This document shows positions 49,767 to 61,439 of a DNA stretch of 64,000 nucleotides, one piece after another. Position 1 is the stretch's first letter. Every line of letters starts with the position of its first letter. Origin of the DNA: Portulaca oleracea (lineage: Eukaryota; Streptophyta; Magnoliopsida; Caryophyllales; Portulacaceae); NCBI GenBank assembly GCA_029582165.1, contig CM055879.1:33316830-33380829 (forward strand), given 5' to 3'. The notes beneath the pieces are model-generated. The model saw only the letters and a list, made by a program, of their open reading frames with translations. It made no database searches and was not told where the DNA came from. A program made the translations under genes and the position numbers.

Positions 49767-51540
49767 CTCACAATTTTCATCAGTTGAAGACATTTTACTT
49801 CCATTAGGAATTAATAACCCACTAAAAGTTGAACATTGGAGAGGACCTTAAAAGTTGAGAGTGTTCAAGTTTGTTTAATTAATTTTACAATGAACTTGTA
49901 AATTGTGTGTGTATTGTATAATGAAATTCATTCATGCAAGCGTGTGTATTATCATTTTCGTTTGCCTAATTAGAAGCTATAGATAAAACTATAATTATTT
50001 TATACTGTAAATAATGCGAAAGAAAAGCAATATACAACTGCTCAAAATTCTCAAATTGCATTACTTAATTAAAGAAAAAAATGATGATATGAAAAGTATA
50101 CAGTAGAAACAGTACCTAATCAAGTATGTTAATTAAAAGATGCCGTGCATCCTTTTATATTTGTAAATAATGCTTACGCAAAGGGTTGTTATTTAATTGA
50201 TTATTATGCCATGGTTACTTATACATCAAATATTAAAGCATTTTTTGTGAAATTAAGGTGATTTTTTTTCATATACAAGGAGCAAGAAATGATATAAACA
50301 CGAGTTTTATACATAACTTTTACAAACCTTGCACATTTTTTAGAAAGAAAAAAATAAATAAATTTGATATGGTACACCTTGGAGTACCTACCTAGGTCCA
50401 TAAAAGTATTGAATTTTACAAAAAATTCGTCAATATCATAATAAAAATTCATTGTAAATTCATCGACTTTATTGCGAAGTTCATCGATATTTCTAAAATT
50501 TATCAAGTTTTTTTTACACAAATTTAATCACATAAAAAATGATTTATTTTAGTGCATGTGTTGGATCTAACTAGGTTCATCACCGTAATTTATGAAAGGA
50601 AAATTGGATTCTACTAGTCCATACTTCGCCAATTGTATAACAATAATTTCTACTTTCATTTTGAATTTGGTGGTTCAAAAAATAAAGAAATAATTGGATT
50701 GTAGTGGTACCAAATCCACCTCCATATTCTTTTTATTTTTTTCATTCCTGCCCTATATTATTTTTGTTTTTTCATTCTTGTCGCCAAAAAATGTAATGAA
50801 GTATAGTTACCAAAAGAATTTTCAAATTATTTTTTGACAATCTGGGCAATTATTATCATTTTTTAAAAAGAATAAAAGTGAAAAAATTGTTAAAAAATGA
50901 AAAGATTTAGGAGAAACACTGTAAAATCATTAAAAACCGTGGTAAACTGTTATACTAAATTTTGAATCAAATATAACTCAAAATGTATGATATTTAGGGT
51001 ATGCTCTCGATGATATCCCACAAAAATCCAGTTTCATTTTTTTTGGACTACCAAAATCCAAAGTGAAAATAGAGATTATTATCATACAATTAGTGAAAGT
51101 TGAGATTATTAGAATCCAATTTTTCTTTTATGAAAAATAAAATGTCACGTGGAATATAGTTATGGTTGTGGGGCAGGGGCAGGGGTTAATTTGACTGGCC
51201 GCTCTACCAGCCGGTTCAATCAGACCGACGGACTGACTGACCATTTGGGAGTTAGTTGCCAACTGCCGCACGTGACCTCATGCGCCTACGAATCTAAACA
51301 AACTTTAACTCACTTTCACACCACAAAATCTTAACAAAAATATAGAGTATCTTATCTAAATATAAAAATTATATTGTTATATATTAAATTTAAAAATTAC
51401 ATGACTAAGTTGAATAAGTATAATATTATATAATAAATTGTATAAAATTATATTTTCATTTATTAGTTATTTTAAATTTATTCAAAAGTGTATAAAATAT
51501 GTCTAATAGATGGAGTTGTTCTGATTAATTAAGGTATTAT
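49767..51540. other. AT-rich region without recognisable gene
   Basis: No conserved reading frame on either strand. Short imperfect inverted stretches occur around 50580-50700 and 51010-51120 (AATTGGATTCTACTAGTCC versus AGATTATTAGAATCCAATTT), which could be the ends of a decayed element of about 530 bp. Confidence 0.4.
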
Positions 51541-51613
51541 TTACATTCGTTGGTGCAGTCAATGATAAGGACGACTCTTTCAAAACATGTGGAGCATGTA
51601 GAGTGCTGTAGAC

Positions 51614-51890
51614 TTGTCAAAGGATCCTCGGATAGGAGCTTTCTACCGGTCAACTGTAGAAAATGCAGGGTTTGGACCTTTCTTGGTATGCTTGGATACC
51701 TGGAGATCTCGCGGCAGAAGAATCTTTGATCGAGCCATGGTGGAACGTTTATGGGATACCACCAACTCGTTTCACTTCCCTATGGGTGAGATGATGTTCG
51801 ACTTTGTGATGATCACGGAGCTTAGCTGGGGCGGCTAGCTAGCTACTGGAATTTCGGAGGAAAGTGGACCCTTGAGTTGTTGAGATCTTG
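51614..51890 (+). pseudogene. Plant-mobile-domain (PMD) fragment
   Basis: Plus-strand frame with TVENAGFGPFLVCLDTWRS, then MVERLWDTTNSFHFPMGEM and FDFVMITELSWGG, the signature of the aminotransferase-like plant mobile domain found in MAIN-type proteins and in transposons that captured it. The frame stops at 51838 (TAG) and the sequence is then interrupted by the element at 51899. Only about 75 residues of a domain of some 350 remain. Confidence 0.6.
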
Positions 51891-51898
51891 CGCCCTGT

Positions 51899-52614
51899 TA
51901 GGGGTGGGAATTGATATCTATATATTGGGTACTCACCCTTACCCACTCATAATAGGTGGCCGGGTAAAACCCATTAGAGATGGGTAATGGGTAGGATGGG
52001 TATGAGTTACCCATAATTTGGTGTGGGTATCTATTATTCATGGGTATCCATATATCCATTGATGTTTTAACTATATGCATATCGAGTTGTATTGTTTATA
52101 TACTGAAATTTGAGGCAAAATTCAACTTTATCGGTTTGACATAAAACTTTGTAATACGATAGTATTGATTTAAAAAAGATCAAATATGAATTTTGAGCTC
52201 CTAATTCTTTTTATTCGATAACATTTATCGTGACATATATAGACATTTTTTGTCACAAAAACTAACTGAAACTTTAAATTAAAATTCAATTTTAACGATT
52301 TAAATTGAAACTTTATAATATGATAGGATAAATTAAAAAAAAGGTCAAATATGAATTTTGAGCTCCAAATATAAATTTATTATCTAAAACGTTAAAATAC
52401 AAAATAAGAATAATTAGTTGAATAGTTGGAAGACCCATGAATATCCATGGGTATTCATGGAAGTAATATCCAAGTGGGTATTACCCATGTGGGTAATATC
52501 CATATAGGTATTAAGAGGCATGGGTAGGGTGGCCTATGGGTAGGGTTTTATAATCTTTAGGTAAAACGTGGATATGGACCGTGTTCATCCATACCCACCT
52601 AATTCTCACCCATA
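51899..52614. mobile_element. hAT-like element, 716 bp, perfect 8-bp target duplication
   Basis: Ends TAGGGGTGGGAATT and (inverted) TATGGGTGAGAATTAGG, both flanked by CGCCCTGT (51891-51898 and 52615-52622). The interior has many TGGGTAT/ATACCCA motifs near the ends and an AT-rich centre. No transposase frame, so non-autonomous. Confidence 0.85.
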
Positions 52615-52622
52615 CGCCCTGT

Positions 52623-53154
52623 CACTGCATTAGCGGGTCGGAATGGAGTCTTGCGGTACACCCATTTGACTTTTTATGATTGATAATTAATCATAATTAC
52701 TAAAAACAATTGGTGGGAAAAATTATTATAAATAATAATTTAAAGAAAAAGGTGACTTAAAAAGTATCTTAATTTAAGGCACATATCATCATCTAAATCT
52801 TAATTTTGAATTTGAATCTGCACGCATTAGTTTTTTTTCCCATATATGTTTATTTCTCTAGAAATATTAAAATTTTTTTTCACCTCAAAAAATCAATGTG
52901 CATGTGTACTGAATTTAAAAACTATAATGTTTTGGTGTGAATTCAAAACATTTGCGTTATGAATTTTGACCGTAGACTTATTAGAATGAGCTAGCTTGTG
53001 CTTCTCCATTTGGTACTTTATTATTTAAGTGTTTTTCTTATAACCCTAATTACCCTATAATTGCACAGGACTTGGTCAAGCCATAAAGCAAGCAACAATA
53101 CCAACAAACCCACTTGAAATCTCCACATGCACAAACCTTCCATGTATCAGTATG
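52623..53154. other. AT-rich spacer without recognisable gene
   Basis: No frame or repeat ends recognised between the hAT-like element and the solo LTR. Confidence 0.5.
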
Positions 53155-53159
53155 AATTG

Positions 53160-53739
53160 TGTTGAGTTCAATGGTCCAAAATTAATATTATGCTTAGGCC
53201 GTTACTTAACGTAAATGGGTATGGACGTACAATATACTAATGACTTGATTAAATGTCTTTCAAATTACAAGCAAGTTGAGAAAGATTTTCACATGTGATT
53301 TATTTTCACATGCAACAAAGTTACACGTGTTTCTATATATTTCTCTTGTGGTAGTTACTTGAGTATATATTGATTACTCATTTAACTTAGCCGTTTCAAT
53401 GGCTTTGTAACTACTATATTTTTACTATTTATAATGTGAGGTACTTGGCAACAAGTAGGACAAGAAAAAGAATCAACCAAAACCTTATACACTTGTATCA
53501 AGAGCATTTTCACTATATTCATCCCTAAGTTGCGAAAGTCTATGAGAGTCTATAATTTTCCTCTTGTAATATCTCCTTTTTACTAGTGGATTATTTCTCC
53601 TTTGCCGTCCATGGTTTTTTCCCTATTGGATTTCCACGTAAAACTTTGCGTCTTCTTTTTATCTTTGTTTGATCTTTCCTTTATATCATTCTAATTTTCT
53701 TGATTGTTTCATCTTTATCCGATCATAAAATTCATAACA
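53160..53739. mobile_element. Solo Ty1-copia LTR, 580 bp, 5-bp target duplication
   Basis: Starts TGTTGAGTTC and ends TTCATAACA, flanked by AATTG on both sides (53155-53159 and 53740-53744). The 3' part has the segment CCGTCCATGGTTTTTTCCC then TTTCCACGTAAAACTTTG, familiar from Tork/Tnt1-like copia LTRs. No internal region follows, so it arose by recombination between two LTRs. Orientation by that segment is plus. Confidence 0.85.
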
Positions 53740-53759
53740 AATTGAAGGGATGATAATTA

Positions 53760-54044
53760 GCCTTGTTTTTTTTTTTGTGCGATTGGTAAGATGAGAAAAT
53801 GGTGTAGTGTAGTGAAATTGTGGAAACTGGAAAGTGTGGTATGTAAGGTGTAACATAGTATGGTAAAATTTGTAGAAAGTGTGTTTGATGTGGTGGGTGA
53901 GAAGAGAGAATAATGAGAAAAATAGAGGAGAAAATTAAGTAAATAAAATGGTAATGATTAATTGTGATAAAGTGTGATGAAATGTGGAAGAATATTAAGT
54001 AATATGATAAATTGTGGTAAAATATTGTATAAAAGAACGAGGCC
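53760..54044. mobile_element. Harbinger-like MITE
   Basis: Left GCCTTGTTTTTTTTTTTG, right TATAAAAGAACGAGGCC; interior AATTGTGGAAACTGGAAAGTG-like. Lies 20 bp after the solo LTR. Confidence 0.65.
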
Positions 54045-54232
54045 TAATTAATGTCACATTACAATGAAATTAACTTGGTAAACTCGTCAGTTTATTAGCA
54101 AATCAATCAAACAGTTTACAGATAGCATTTCGCAACTCCAAAGGCTATATGTGTGATGTCTAATGTAAACTAACCATTGTGGCTGGTATTCAGACACATT
54201 TCGTTTGGATTGAGGTCATGCCATTGAATTGC

Positions 54233-54234
<2 letters not shown>

Positions 54235-54295
<61 letters not shown>
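54235..54295. repeat. (AT)n microsatellite, about 60 bp
   Basis: Uninterrupted TA dinucleotide run in non-coding sequence. Confidence 0.95.
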
Positions 54296-54297
<2 letters not shown>

Positions 54298-54698
54298 ATC
54301 TCTTTTAACTGGCAATTTCATTAATAATGACAAATTCATGTCATGTTACGACAGTTCCCTTGATGTCATTGGATTTTTAGTGGTAAGATTTTGATGTTTA
54401 GAAAGTAGAAAAAAGTTAATTATTATATTCATTTTCAAAACTCCGTGTTTGACAGGGAATAGTACATAGACCTATACCAATGTAGACTGTATATATATGT
54501 GAGTTTTGGCTTGAGTAAACTTGCATGTTGATATGATGTATGTAGTTAATTGTTATTTTGGGTAGTGTCTCAATTTCATTCGTACTCAAGTTTGTAAATA
54601 AATAATTAATTTTTTTATTGATACTGCTTGGCTCCAAGCAGTTAATTTTGACTAGAAGACTATTCTATGTCTACTTGATTTTGCTATAAATATTATTA

Positions 54699-54874
54699 CC
54701 TTTGTCCCAAAATATTTGTCATTTGACAAAATTTTGACCATTGATTATTTTCAAATTACAATGAATAACCATATGAAATTATCGTCATTGTAATTTTCAC
54801 TAAAGTATCTTTCTTAATTTGTGAATAATCAATGGTCAAAATTTAGTCAAATGACAGACATTTTGGGACGGAGG
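54699..54874. mobile_element. Stowaway MITE, 176 bp, TA target site
   Basis: Left CCTTTGTCCCAAAATATTTG and right CATTTTGGGACGGAGG are inverted repeats continuing through [25 protein letters not shown] arms (about 45 bp in all), flanked by TA. The CTCCGTCCC end is the Stowaway hallmark. Confidence 0.85.
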
Positions 54875-54899
54875 TACTAGGTTATTCAATCTAGTTTGG

Positions 54900-55230
54900 T
54901 GTGGCCAAATTATGTGCCTCTATGACACCTTTGTGAGATCCCCTTTTATCTATTCCACTTTGAGAGTTTTTATTATGAGATTGTAATCTCTCTTATATCT
55001 CGCTACCCTTCCTTGGAGGTATGTCTACTACGCCCGCCGTACTATAACCGTTTGAGATATTTCATTTTTTGATCTCGTTGTGTTATACAATTGTTTGGGA
55101 TACCCTTTGTTATCTCTCAATTATAGTGGATTTTTATCTTGCATCCCGTGGTTTTTTTTCCCGCATTGGGTTTCCACGTAAAAATTTTGTCTTCATCACC
55201 CATATATTGTTCTTGTTTATTTTCTCAATA
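54900..55230 (+). mobile_element. Fragment of a copia-type LTR
   Basis: Contains CATCCCGTGGTTTTTTTTCC then TGGGTTTCCACGTAAAAATT, matching the 3' part of the solo LTR at 53160-53739. A related but distinct, decayed LTR without recognisable left end. Confidence 0.55.
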
Positions 55231-55681
55231 CCTACATCCCTAAATTAATTATTTTGTTCGCTTCTGCTGCAATATTAGATTTGGTTCAATCTGAATCCAA
55301 TCTCCAACAAAATGTCTCATATCTGAATCTCAATCCTAACGGTTATAGACATCCTATTTACAACTTTCTACATCAAACGCGAATAACTCTAAAAGCGGAC
55401 AAAATAATATACGAATCTTAGCTTTTTGTTAGCTTCCAATAACACTAATATGTGAGCATATTTCATTTTTTCAAGACTACTTGTCTCCTAGTAACGGTGA
55501 TGATAACCCATGGTTATGGCCACAGAAAATGTTGGATAATTTCAAGTTTTAAGTTTGGAAAAAGGATAATGCTCCATCAAGTAGAACCAACGTGTTTTGT
55601 GTGCCTTGCCTAAGTTCTAGCTAAGGAAAGATTCTAGGGTCTAAAAGTAATCGTCATGGTCGACAATACATTTTAAACCGT

Positions 55682-56055
55682 GTCTCAAAGTAGGTGACAT
55701 GGTCCGACTGTGTCACTAGATACGACCGTTTCAAGCCCAAAATATCTTAAGGGATTTTCGGATGGCCAATTACAGACGTGTCACAAGACATGACCAAGTT
55801 GTGCAGACCGATACAACCAAATTATTCATTGCCATAGTATGTCTATTTTAAGTATTGTTCTTGGTTGCGTCTCAGAGTAGGTGACATATATGGTCTGACT
55901 GTGTCAAGCCCGAAACATCTTAAGGGATTTCGGATGACCAATTGCAAATGTGTCACAGGACACGACCAAATTGTGCTCGCCGACACGACCAAATTATTCA
56001 TTGCCATAGTATGTCTATTTAATTATTGTTCTTGGTTGCTTCAAGCATGGTTGTT
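55682..56055 (+). repeat. Tandem duplication, unit about 187 bp
   Basis: GTCTCAAAGTAGGTGACAT at 55682 recurs as GTCTCAGAGTAGGTGACAT at 55869; both continue through ATCTTAAGGGATTT, GTGTCAC and CATTGCCATAGTATGTCTAT. The copies differ by substitutions and small deletions. Confidence 0.88.
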
Positions 56056-56120
56056 CATCTATGTAAAGGTGAGACAAACAAACACAATGCAATGAAACAC
56101 CTCATTGACTGCAACACTAT

Positions 56121-56393
56121 GGGCCTGTTTGGCAACCAGATGTTAGCTAATAGCTATTTGGATTAGCTGTTTATGTTAGCTTATTGCAATAAATGTGTTT
56201 GGTAAAATAATTACTTGTGGAAACCTACTTCAAACAACTTCTTCAAGTAATTTTTTGAGAACTAACTGATTGGACCCAAACAATTAATATGAAAAGTTAT
56301 TTTACAAACACTCGGATAACTTTTTGACTTTGATCAAATAACAAAGTTCAAAAAAGTAAAAGTTACCTCAATAAGTTGATAGCCAAACACTCC
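56121..56393. mobile_element. Harbinger/Tourist-like MITE, 273 bp, TAT target duplication
   Basis: Left GGGCCTGTTTGGCAACCAG, right GATAGCCAAACACTCC, with TAT on both sides (56118-56120, 56394-56396). A second family from the GTTCTTT copies, with TTAGCTAATAGCT-type interior. Confidence 0.75.
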
Positions 56394-56633
56394 TATGTTG
56401 CTTTGTTCACATTAAGGGGTCTGATATTTCATACTTGTCTAGGCTAACTTCTCATCCCGAAGATCATTTGCAGTCTAGCAAAGGTCTTCTAAGAAATGTT
56501 CATTGTACGCAATTTACGAGTCATATCCATATCGTTCCATTCACATTTCTTCAACAGTAAATAGGTTCAAAGTTAATCATATATATAGACAGAAAAACAT
56601 TTTGTATCATTATCTAAACCTTTCCTCCCCGAG

Positions 56634-56922
56634 ATCTTGTTCTTTTTCATGGTATCATACCACATTTACCGCAATTTACCAAACTATCCGCAAACTATCG
56701 AATCTTACCATGCTATAACACATTTTGTCATAACAACCATAATTTTCTCTCTCCTCACTTTTCTCTCTACTGTTCATTTTTCTCTCACATCACCTACCAT
56801 ATCAAACATTCTTACCACAAATTTTAACACAACCTATCACATTATATACTACATACCACACTTTGCACAATTTACCATATCATACCACTTCCACACTTTA
56901 CCCATCACATAAAAGAAGCTTA
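56634..56922. mobile_element. Decayed Harbinger-like MITE
   Basis: TTGTTCTTTTTCATGGTATC at the left and CACATAAAAGAAGC at the right mirror each other; interior of ACCACATTTACCGCAATTTA type, the reverse orientation of the TGTGGTG family. Confidence 0.5.
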
Positions 56923-57021
56923 GTGATCAGTTTGATTTAATTTTTGATCATGTACTCTTTTGTAGTAGTAATTTTCTTTCTTGCATCTTGATTAATTCCT
57001 GTTAACCGGGATGAAAAGTAA

Positions 57022-57263
57022 GGACCTGTTCCTCCGATTGGTATGAAGAAATTTCGTGAGTAAGGTTGGTTAGATTTGGATAATTTACATATAAGTAGAT
57101 AGAAATAAGTAATGAGTTGTTTTAGAAGTGGAAAAGTTTTTAAGTTTTAGAAATAAGAAATTTCGTGACTCTAAATTTACATTGAAAAAGTTAAATTAGG
57201 TCAGAATAAAGTAGAAAAATGTTGTGAATAAATTACCTTGTAAGTTACAAAGAACATAACCTC
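57022..57263. mobile_element. Possible MITE
   Basis: GGACCTGTTCCTCCGATTGG at the left against AAAGAACATAACC at the right, imperfect inverted ends. No clear target duplication. Confidence 0.35.
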
Positions 57264-58089
57264 AGTAGCTTATCAAGTTGCTAGCTAAGGTTATACCTTT
57301 AGAGTCAGAACAAATTTAGTTTAAGAAATTTAGAGTCAGAATAAATTTAGTTTAAGAGATTTGTCTGAAGCCAATTTTAAACTATACAGTACTGCTGGGA
57401 TTTTTGTCTAAGAATATATAATATGCTTTTTCTTAGTCTGTTTAGTGGGGGGAGAATATTTTCTAGAAAAATATATTTCAAATTTTTTAGTTTTGGGTAT
57501 AAAAAGAATTGGAACAATAATTTTCAAAGAAAATCATTTTTTTCTAATAGAAGGAAATCAACTTTCCCTTTTCAAGAAAGAAAAATAAATTCTAATTTTT
57601 ATTGTTAGATCGGTTATCTAAAAAACTTTATAATATGGTAGAGTCCATTACAGAAGCTTTAAATATGAATTTGTAACTCCAAGTTTTTTTATTTGACAAC
57701 CCGGCCCGAATACTGAGCGAGCTATAATCTCTGAAAAAACAAAAACGCCGCTAAAACTAACTAATTCAATTTCAACAGTATGGATCGAAATTTATAATAT
57801 GATAGTTTAAAAACATCAATGATGGATTATAAGCTTCAAATATTTTCATCGGATAACATATGTTGCAGCTTATGTCGACATTTTGTGTTGCTAAAACCAA
57901 TAATTCTTAAGAGTAAAATTCAAGTTCATGCTTTGGATTGAAACTTTATATTCCAATAGTATAGATTAAGAAAGTTGAAATATGAATTTTGAGTTGAAAT
58001 AATAATATGAATTTTGAGTTTTAACACACCCTAGCAAGAAAAAGAAAGAAAATGAGCAGATGAAGTAGAGGGAATAAATTTGCAACAAT
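57264..58089. other. AT-rich spacer without recognisable gene
   Basis: No conserved frame. A short direct repeat of TTTAGAGTCAGAAYAAATTT lies at about 57298-57345; segments near 57620-58010 repeat GAAACTTTATAATATG-like motifs also seen near 52140-52330, suggesting a shared, decayed repeat. Confidence 0.4.
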
Positions 58090-58390
58090 AATTTAGCGGG
58101 TTATTGACGTTGAAGGATGACCCGGCCTGTGGCTATAATTCCTTCAAGGTCTCCCCATGACCCCAAGGTCCTTATTTGTGTGCGTTTTTTTTGGTTTAAT
58201 GTAAAAATCGGTTGGGTTTTTTTTTTTTAAATTATAGTATAAGAGGGTCCAAATTCAATTGAGACTGGGCATGCCAAACACTGCAGAAGAAGAAGGAGAA
58301 ATCGAAGAAGAAGAAGAAGAAGAAGAAGAAGAAGAAGAAGAAGAAAAAGAAGGAAGAAGAAGAAATCAAAGAAGAAAGCAGAAGAAGAAG

Positions 58391-58421
<31 letters not shown>

Positions 58422-58618
58422 CAAAGAAGAAAGAGAAAGAAGATGGTGATAGAGTTTTTGGTTTCTTTGTAGTATTTTTCATTTTCACAGTAAAACATCA
58501 ACAATTTGTATAATTTTTGCATTTTGGAGTAAATTGCTCATTATTTGTTTCCTTGCACTTGTCTACGAATGAATAATGAATTATAATTTCACAAAATCTC
58601 TTCTTCTTTTTCTTCATG

Positions 58619-58649
<31 letters not shown>

Positions 58650-59690
58650 CTTCGAATAAATGAATGAATGCATAATGGTTCGTCATATATGTTGACCTTG
58701 GATAACAATATAGTAAACCTAGGATAACAATATAGTAAACCCTGGAAATTAATATGCCTTGAATATTAATATGGTAATCCATGTACATTGCATTAATAGG
58801 ACAATCCCTGTATAATACAACACCTTCAATCCATAGAATAAAACACTTTAAAAGTTTTTAATAAATAATAACCACCAACAATACACTGAGTACATCATTG
58901 GTTTACTATATTGATAACCAAGGATTACTATATTGAAGTTTTTAATACATAATAACCACCCACAATGCACTGTGTAGACTAAGGATGTACACAGTGCATT
59001 GTGGGTGGTTATTATGTATTAAAAACTTTAACGTGTTTTATTCCATGGATTGAAGGTGTTGTGTTATACATGGATTGTCATACTAATGCAATGTACATGG
59101 ATTACCATATTAATATTCAACGCATATTAATTTTCAGGGTTTACTATATTGTTATCCGATGTTTACTATATTGTTATCCAAGGTTTTACATATATGACGA
59201 ACCATTATGCATTCAAGAAGAAGAAGCAGCAAGCATGAAGAAAAAAAAGAAGAGATTTTGTGAAATTATAATTCATTATTAATTCGTAGACAAGTGCAAG
59301 GAAACAAAAACTGAGCAATTTACTCCCAAATGCAAAAATTATACAAATTGTTGAAGTTTTACTGTGAAAATGAAAAATATTACAAAGAAACCAAAAACTC
59401 CATCACCATCTTCTTTCTCTTTCTTCTTCTTCTTCTTCGATTTCTTCTTCTTCCTCTTTCTTCTTCTTCTTCTTCTTCTTCTTCTTCGATTTCTCCTTCT
59501 TCTTCTGCAGTGTTTGGCATGTCCAGTCTCAATTGAATTGGGACCCTCTTACACTAAAGAAAACCCAACCGATTTTTATATTGAATCAAAAAAAAGAACC
59601 GCACACAAATAAGGACCTTGGGGTCATGGGGAGACCTTGAAGGAAATACCGCCACTGGGCCGCCCTTCATAGTCAATAACCCTAATTTAG
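58090..59690. mobile_element. Foldback palindrome, about 1.6 kb
   Basis: The left arm (58090 to about 58980) is the reverse complement of the right arm (about 58984-59690) over almost its whole length. Paired landmarks: CAAGGTCTCCCCATGACCCC (58144) with GGGGTCATGGGGAGACCTTG (59620); CATGCCAAACACTGCAGAAG (58269) with its inverse near 59500; (GAA)n at 58284-58440 with (TTC)n at 59417-59500; CACAATGCACTGTGT (58960) with ACACAGTGCATTGTG (58990) at the centre. The left arm has about 110 extra bases near 58870-58950, where a segment is duplicated. No coding capacity and no certain target duplication. Confidence 0.85.
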
Positions 59691-59827
59691 CAGTCAATCT
59701 GTTTGTGTTGATGGACTGAAAGCAATAGGCTTGCACTGGGCTGAATTAAAGCCCATACGAGACTATTTCATACTTTACCCAAAGGGTATGGGCCTTAAAG
59801 CCCGTTAACATTAGTAGGATGGACAAG

Positions 59828-60278
59828 CAGACCTGTTAATCTTTGACCCGACTCGAACCCAGAAAATTTTTTTGGGTTTTGAACATGTTTTTCTCGACCC
59901 GAACCCAAAAATTCCGTAAATTAATGCACCAAACCCGACCCACCCGTTTGATCCGTAAATTTTATTTTTGAAGCTCAAATCTATTAGATTTTGTGACTTT
60001 TCGTTGGAGTTCATGGCTATTAGATTTTACCCCCAACTCATTCATATGTTATTTTTCTAATTCAAGTTGAAACATTTACAGTAATATATCGTTACTTGAA
60101 GATAATTGTATTTTATTATGTATATTGTATAAAAAATAGTATTTAAAAACAATTTTTTACAAGGAAAAGCAGATAAGGTCGTAATCATATCCCGTTGAGT
60201 GGAGACAAAACTAAAATATATCTGACCTATATTTTGACCAATCCGTAACCCGCCCACCCGCCCAAATTGACAGGTCTA
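59828..60278. mobile_element. hAT-like element with AGACCTGT ends
   Basis: Left CAGACCTGTTAATCTTTGAC, right CAAATTGACAGGTCTA, inverted repeats; flanking TGGACAAG and TTAACAAG match at 6 of 8. The ends are rich in CCCGACCC/GGGCGGG motifs. The same left end starts again at 63902. Confidence 0.55.
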
Positions 60279-60433
60279 TTAACAAGTAACAATCTAATTG
60301 ATGTGTCATCAATATTCATGTCATTATCATCGTTGTGTTAGAACATAATGAGTACATGAACACCAGTGAAATAGGATAGTGGAATTTAGTCGTCCAGTTG
60401 CGGTCAAGCATTCATGGGATTTCCGATCTCACC

Positions 60434-60722
60434 TAGTCCTGGCAAAAATTCGGGTTCGGGTAAATTCGGGTCGGACAAATTGGGACAACGTCGAAATTTG
60501 GATGAGAAATTCTTGTCCGGACCCAGTTTTATTTCAGGTCGAACCGGGTCGGACAATTCGGAAGAAGCAAAAATCGGGTTCGGACAATAGAAAAAAGAGA
60601 AATCTTATGTCCTAATATTCGCTCAATTCGGTCAATATCAAAATTCGGACGAAAAATCTATGTCCAAACCCGATTTTTTCCGAATCGGACAATTCGGGTC
60701 GGACGAAATTTTACCAGCGCTA
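60434..60722. mobile_element. hAT-like MITE, 289 bp, perfect 8-bp target duplication
   Basis: Left TAGTCCTGGCAAAAATTCGG, right GAAATTTTACCAGCGCTA; flanked by ATCTCACC on both sides (60426-60433, 60723-60730). Interior with repeated TTCGGGTCGGACAA. The type copy for this family in the window. Confidence 0.88.
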
Positions 60723-60730
60723 ATCTCACC

Positions 60731-61187
60731 TTAGCAAGATGTGGACTACCAATACCATCAACACCTCAGTTTTTTTTTTTTTTTTTGGATTAGATAGGTT
60801 AATACAGTAATTAACTTGATAATAATACCCTTGTCAAAGTCCAACTCAAGATTATCCTAATGAAACAACCATGCATCAACGATGCCTTATTAATTATTAA
60901 ATACCGCACATGTTATAAGTCATAACTATAAATTACAGTGACCATAATTTTGTGAAGTCAGAGGTCTATCCACATCGTCAAGGTATAAATTAAAGCTCTA
61001 TTTTTTAGTGGGTACGTGAAAGTTAGTAAATTAAAAGTTGACAGGTTTAGACTTTAGGTATATATAGGTAGAAATATATGTAATGAGTTTTTTTAGAAGC
61101 AGAACAGTTAGAGTTATGTTTAAGTAGATTTAGATTAAAAAAAAAAAAAAAATTGGCGAGAGTTGGTAAAGACCGTACTTTCTTGAG
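60731..61187. other. Spacer without recognisable gene
   Basis: AT-rich, with a T-run at 60769-60786 and an A-run at 61137-61152. No frame or paired ends recognised. Confidence 0.45.
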
Positions 61188-61439
61188 TAGGGCTGTCAAA
61201 AATTCAGGTCTGGGTCGATACCCAATTTTTTGGAACTTTTTCCGGGTCGGACAATCGGACAATCATGAATTCGGGTCTGAACAGGGTTCGGACAATAGAA
61301 AATTGGAAAATATTGTGTTCGAATGTTCGGTCAAATCGGTCAATGTAAAAATTCGAACGGAAATTCTATTACCAAACCCGCTTTTTTCCAGATCAGACTG
61401 AACAGGATTTTCGGGTCGGATAGTTTTTTGACAGCCCTA
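61188..61439. mobile_element. hAT-like MITE, 252 bp
   Basis: Left TAGGGCTGTCAAAAATTCAG, right TTTTTTGACAGCCCTA, a 15-bp near-perfect inverted repeat; flanks TTCTTGAG and ATCTTGAG match at 7 of 8. Interior as in 60434-60722. Confidence 0.85.

Noticed and set aside
58227..58513. Poly-Glu/Lys or poly-Leu/Ser open frames in the foldback
   Set aside because: Products of the GAA/TTC microsatellite in all frames, not genes.
59735..59812. Small hairpin with GCCCATAC and GTATGGGC
   Set aside because: Short, AT-rich loop and no context; TGGGCC/GGCCCA motifs are common in plant DNA.
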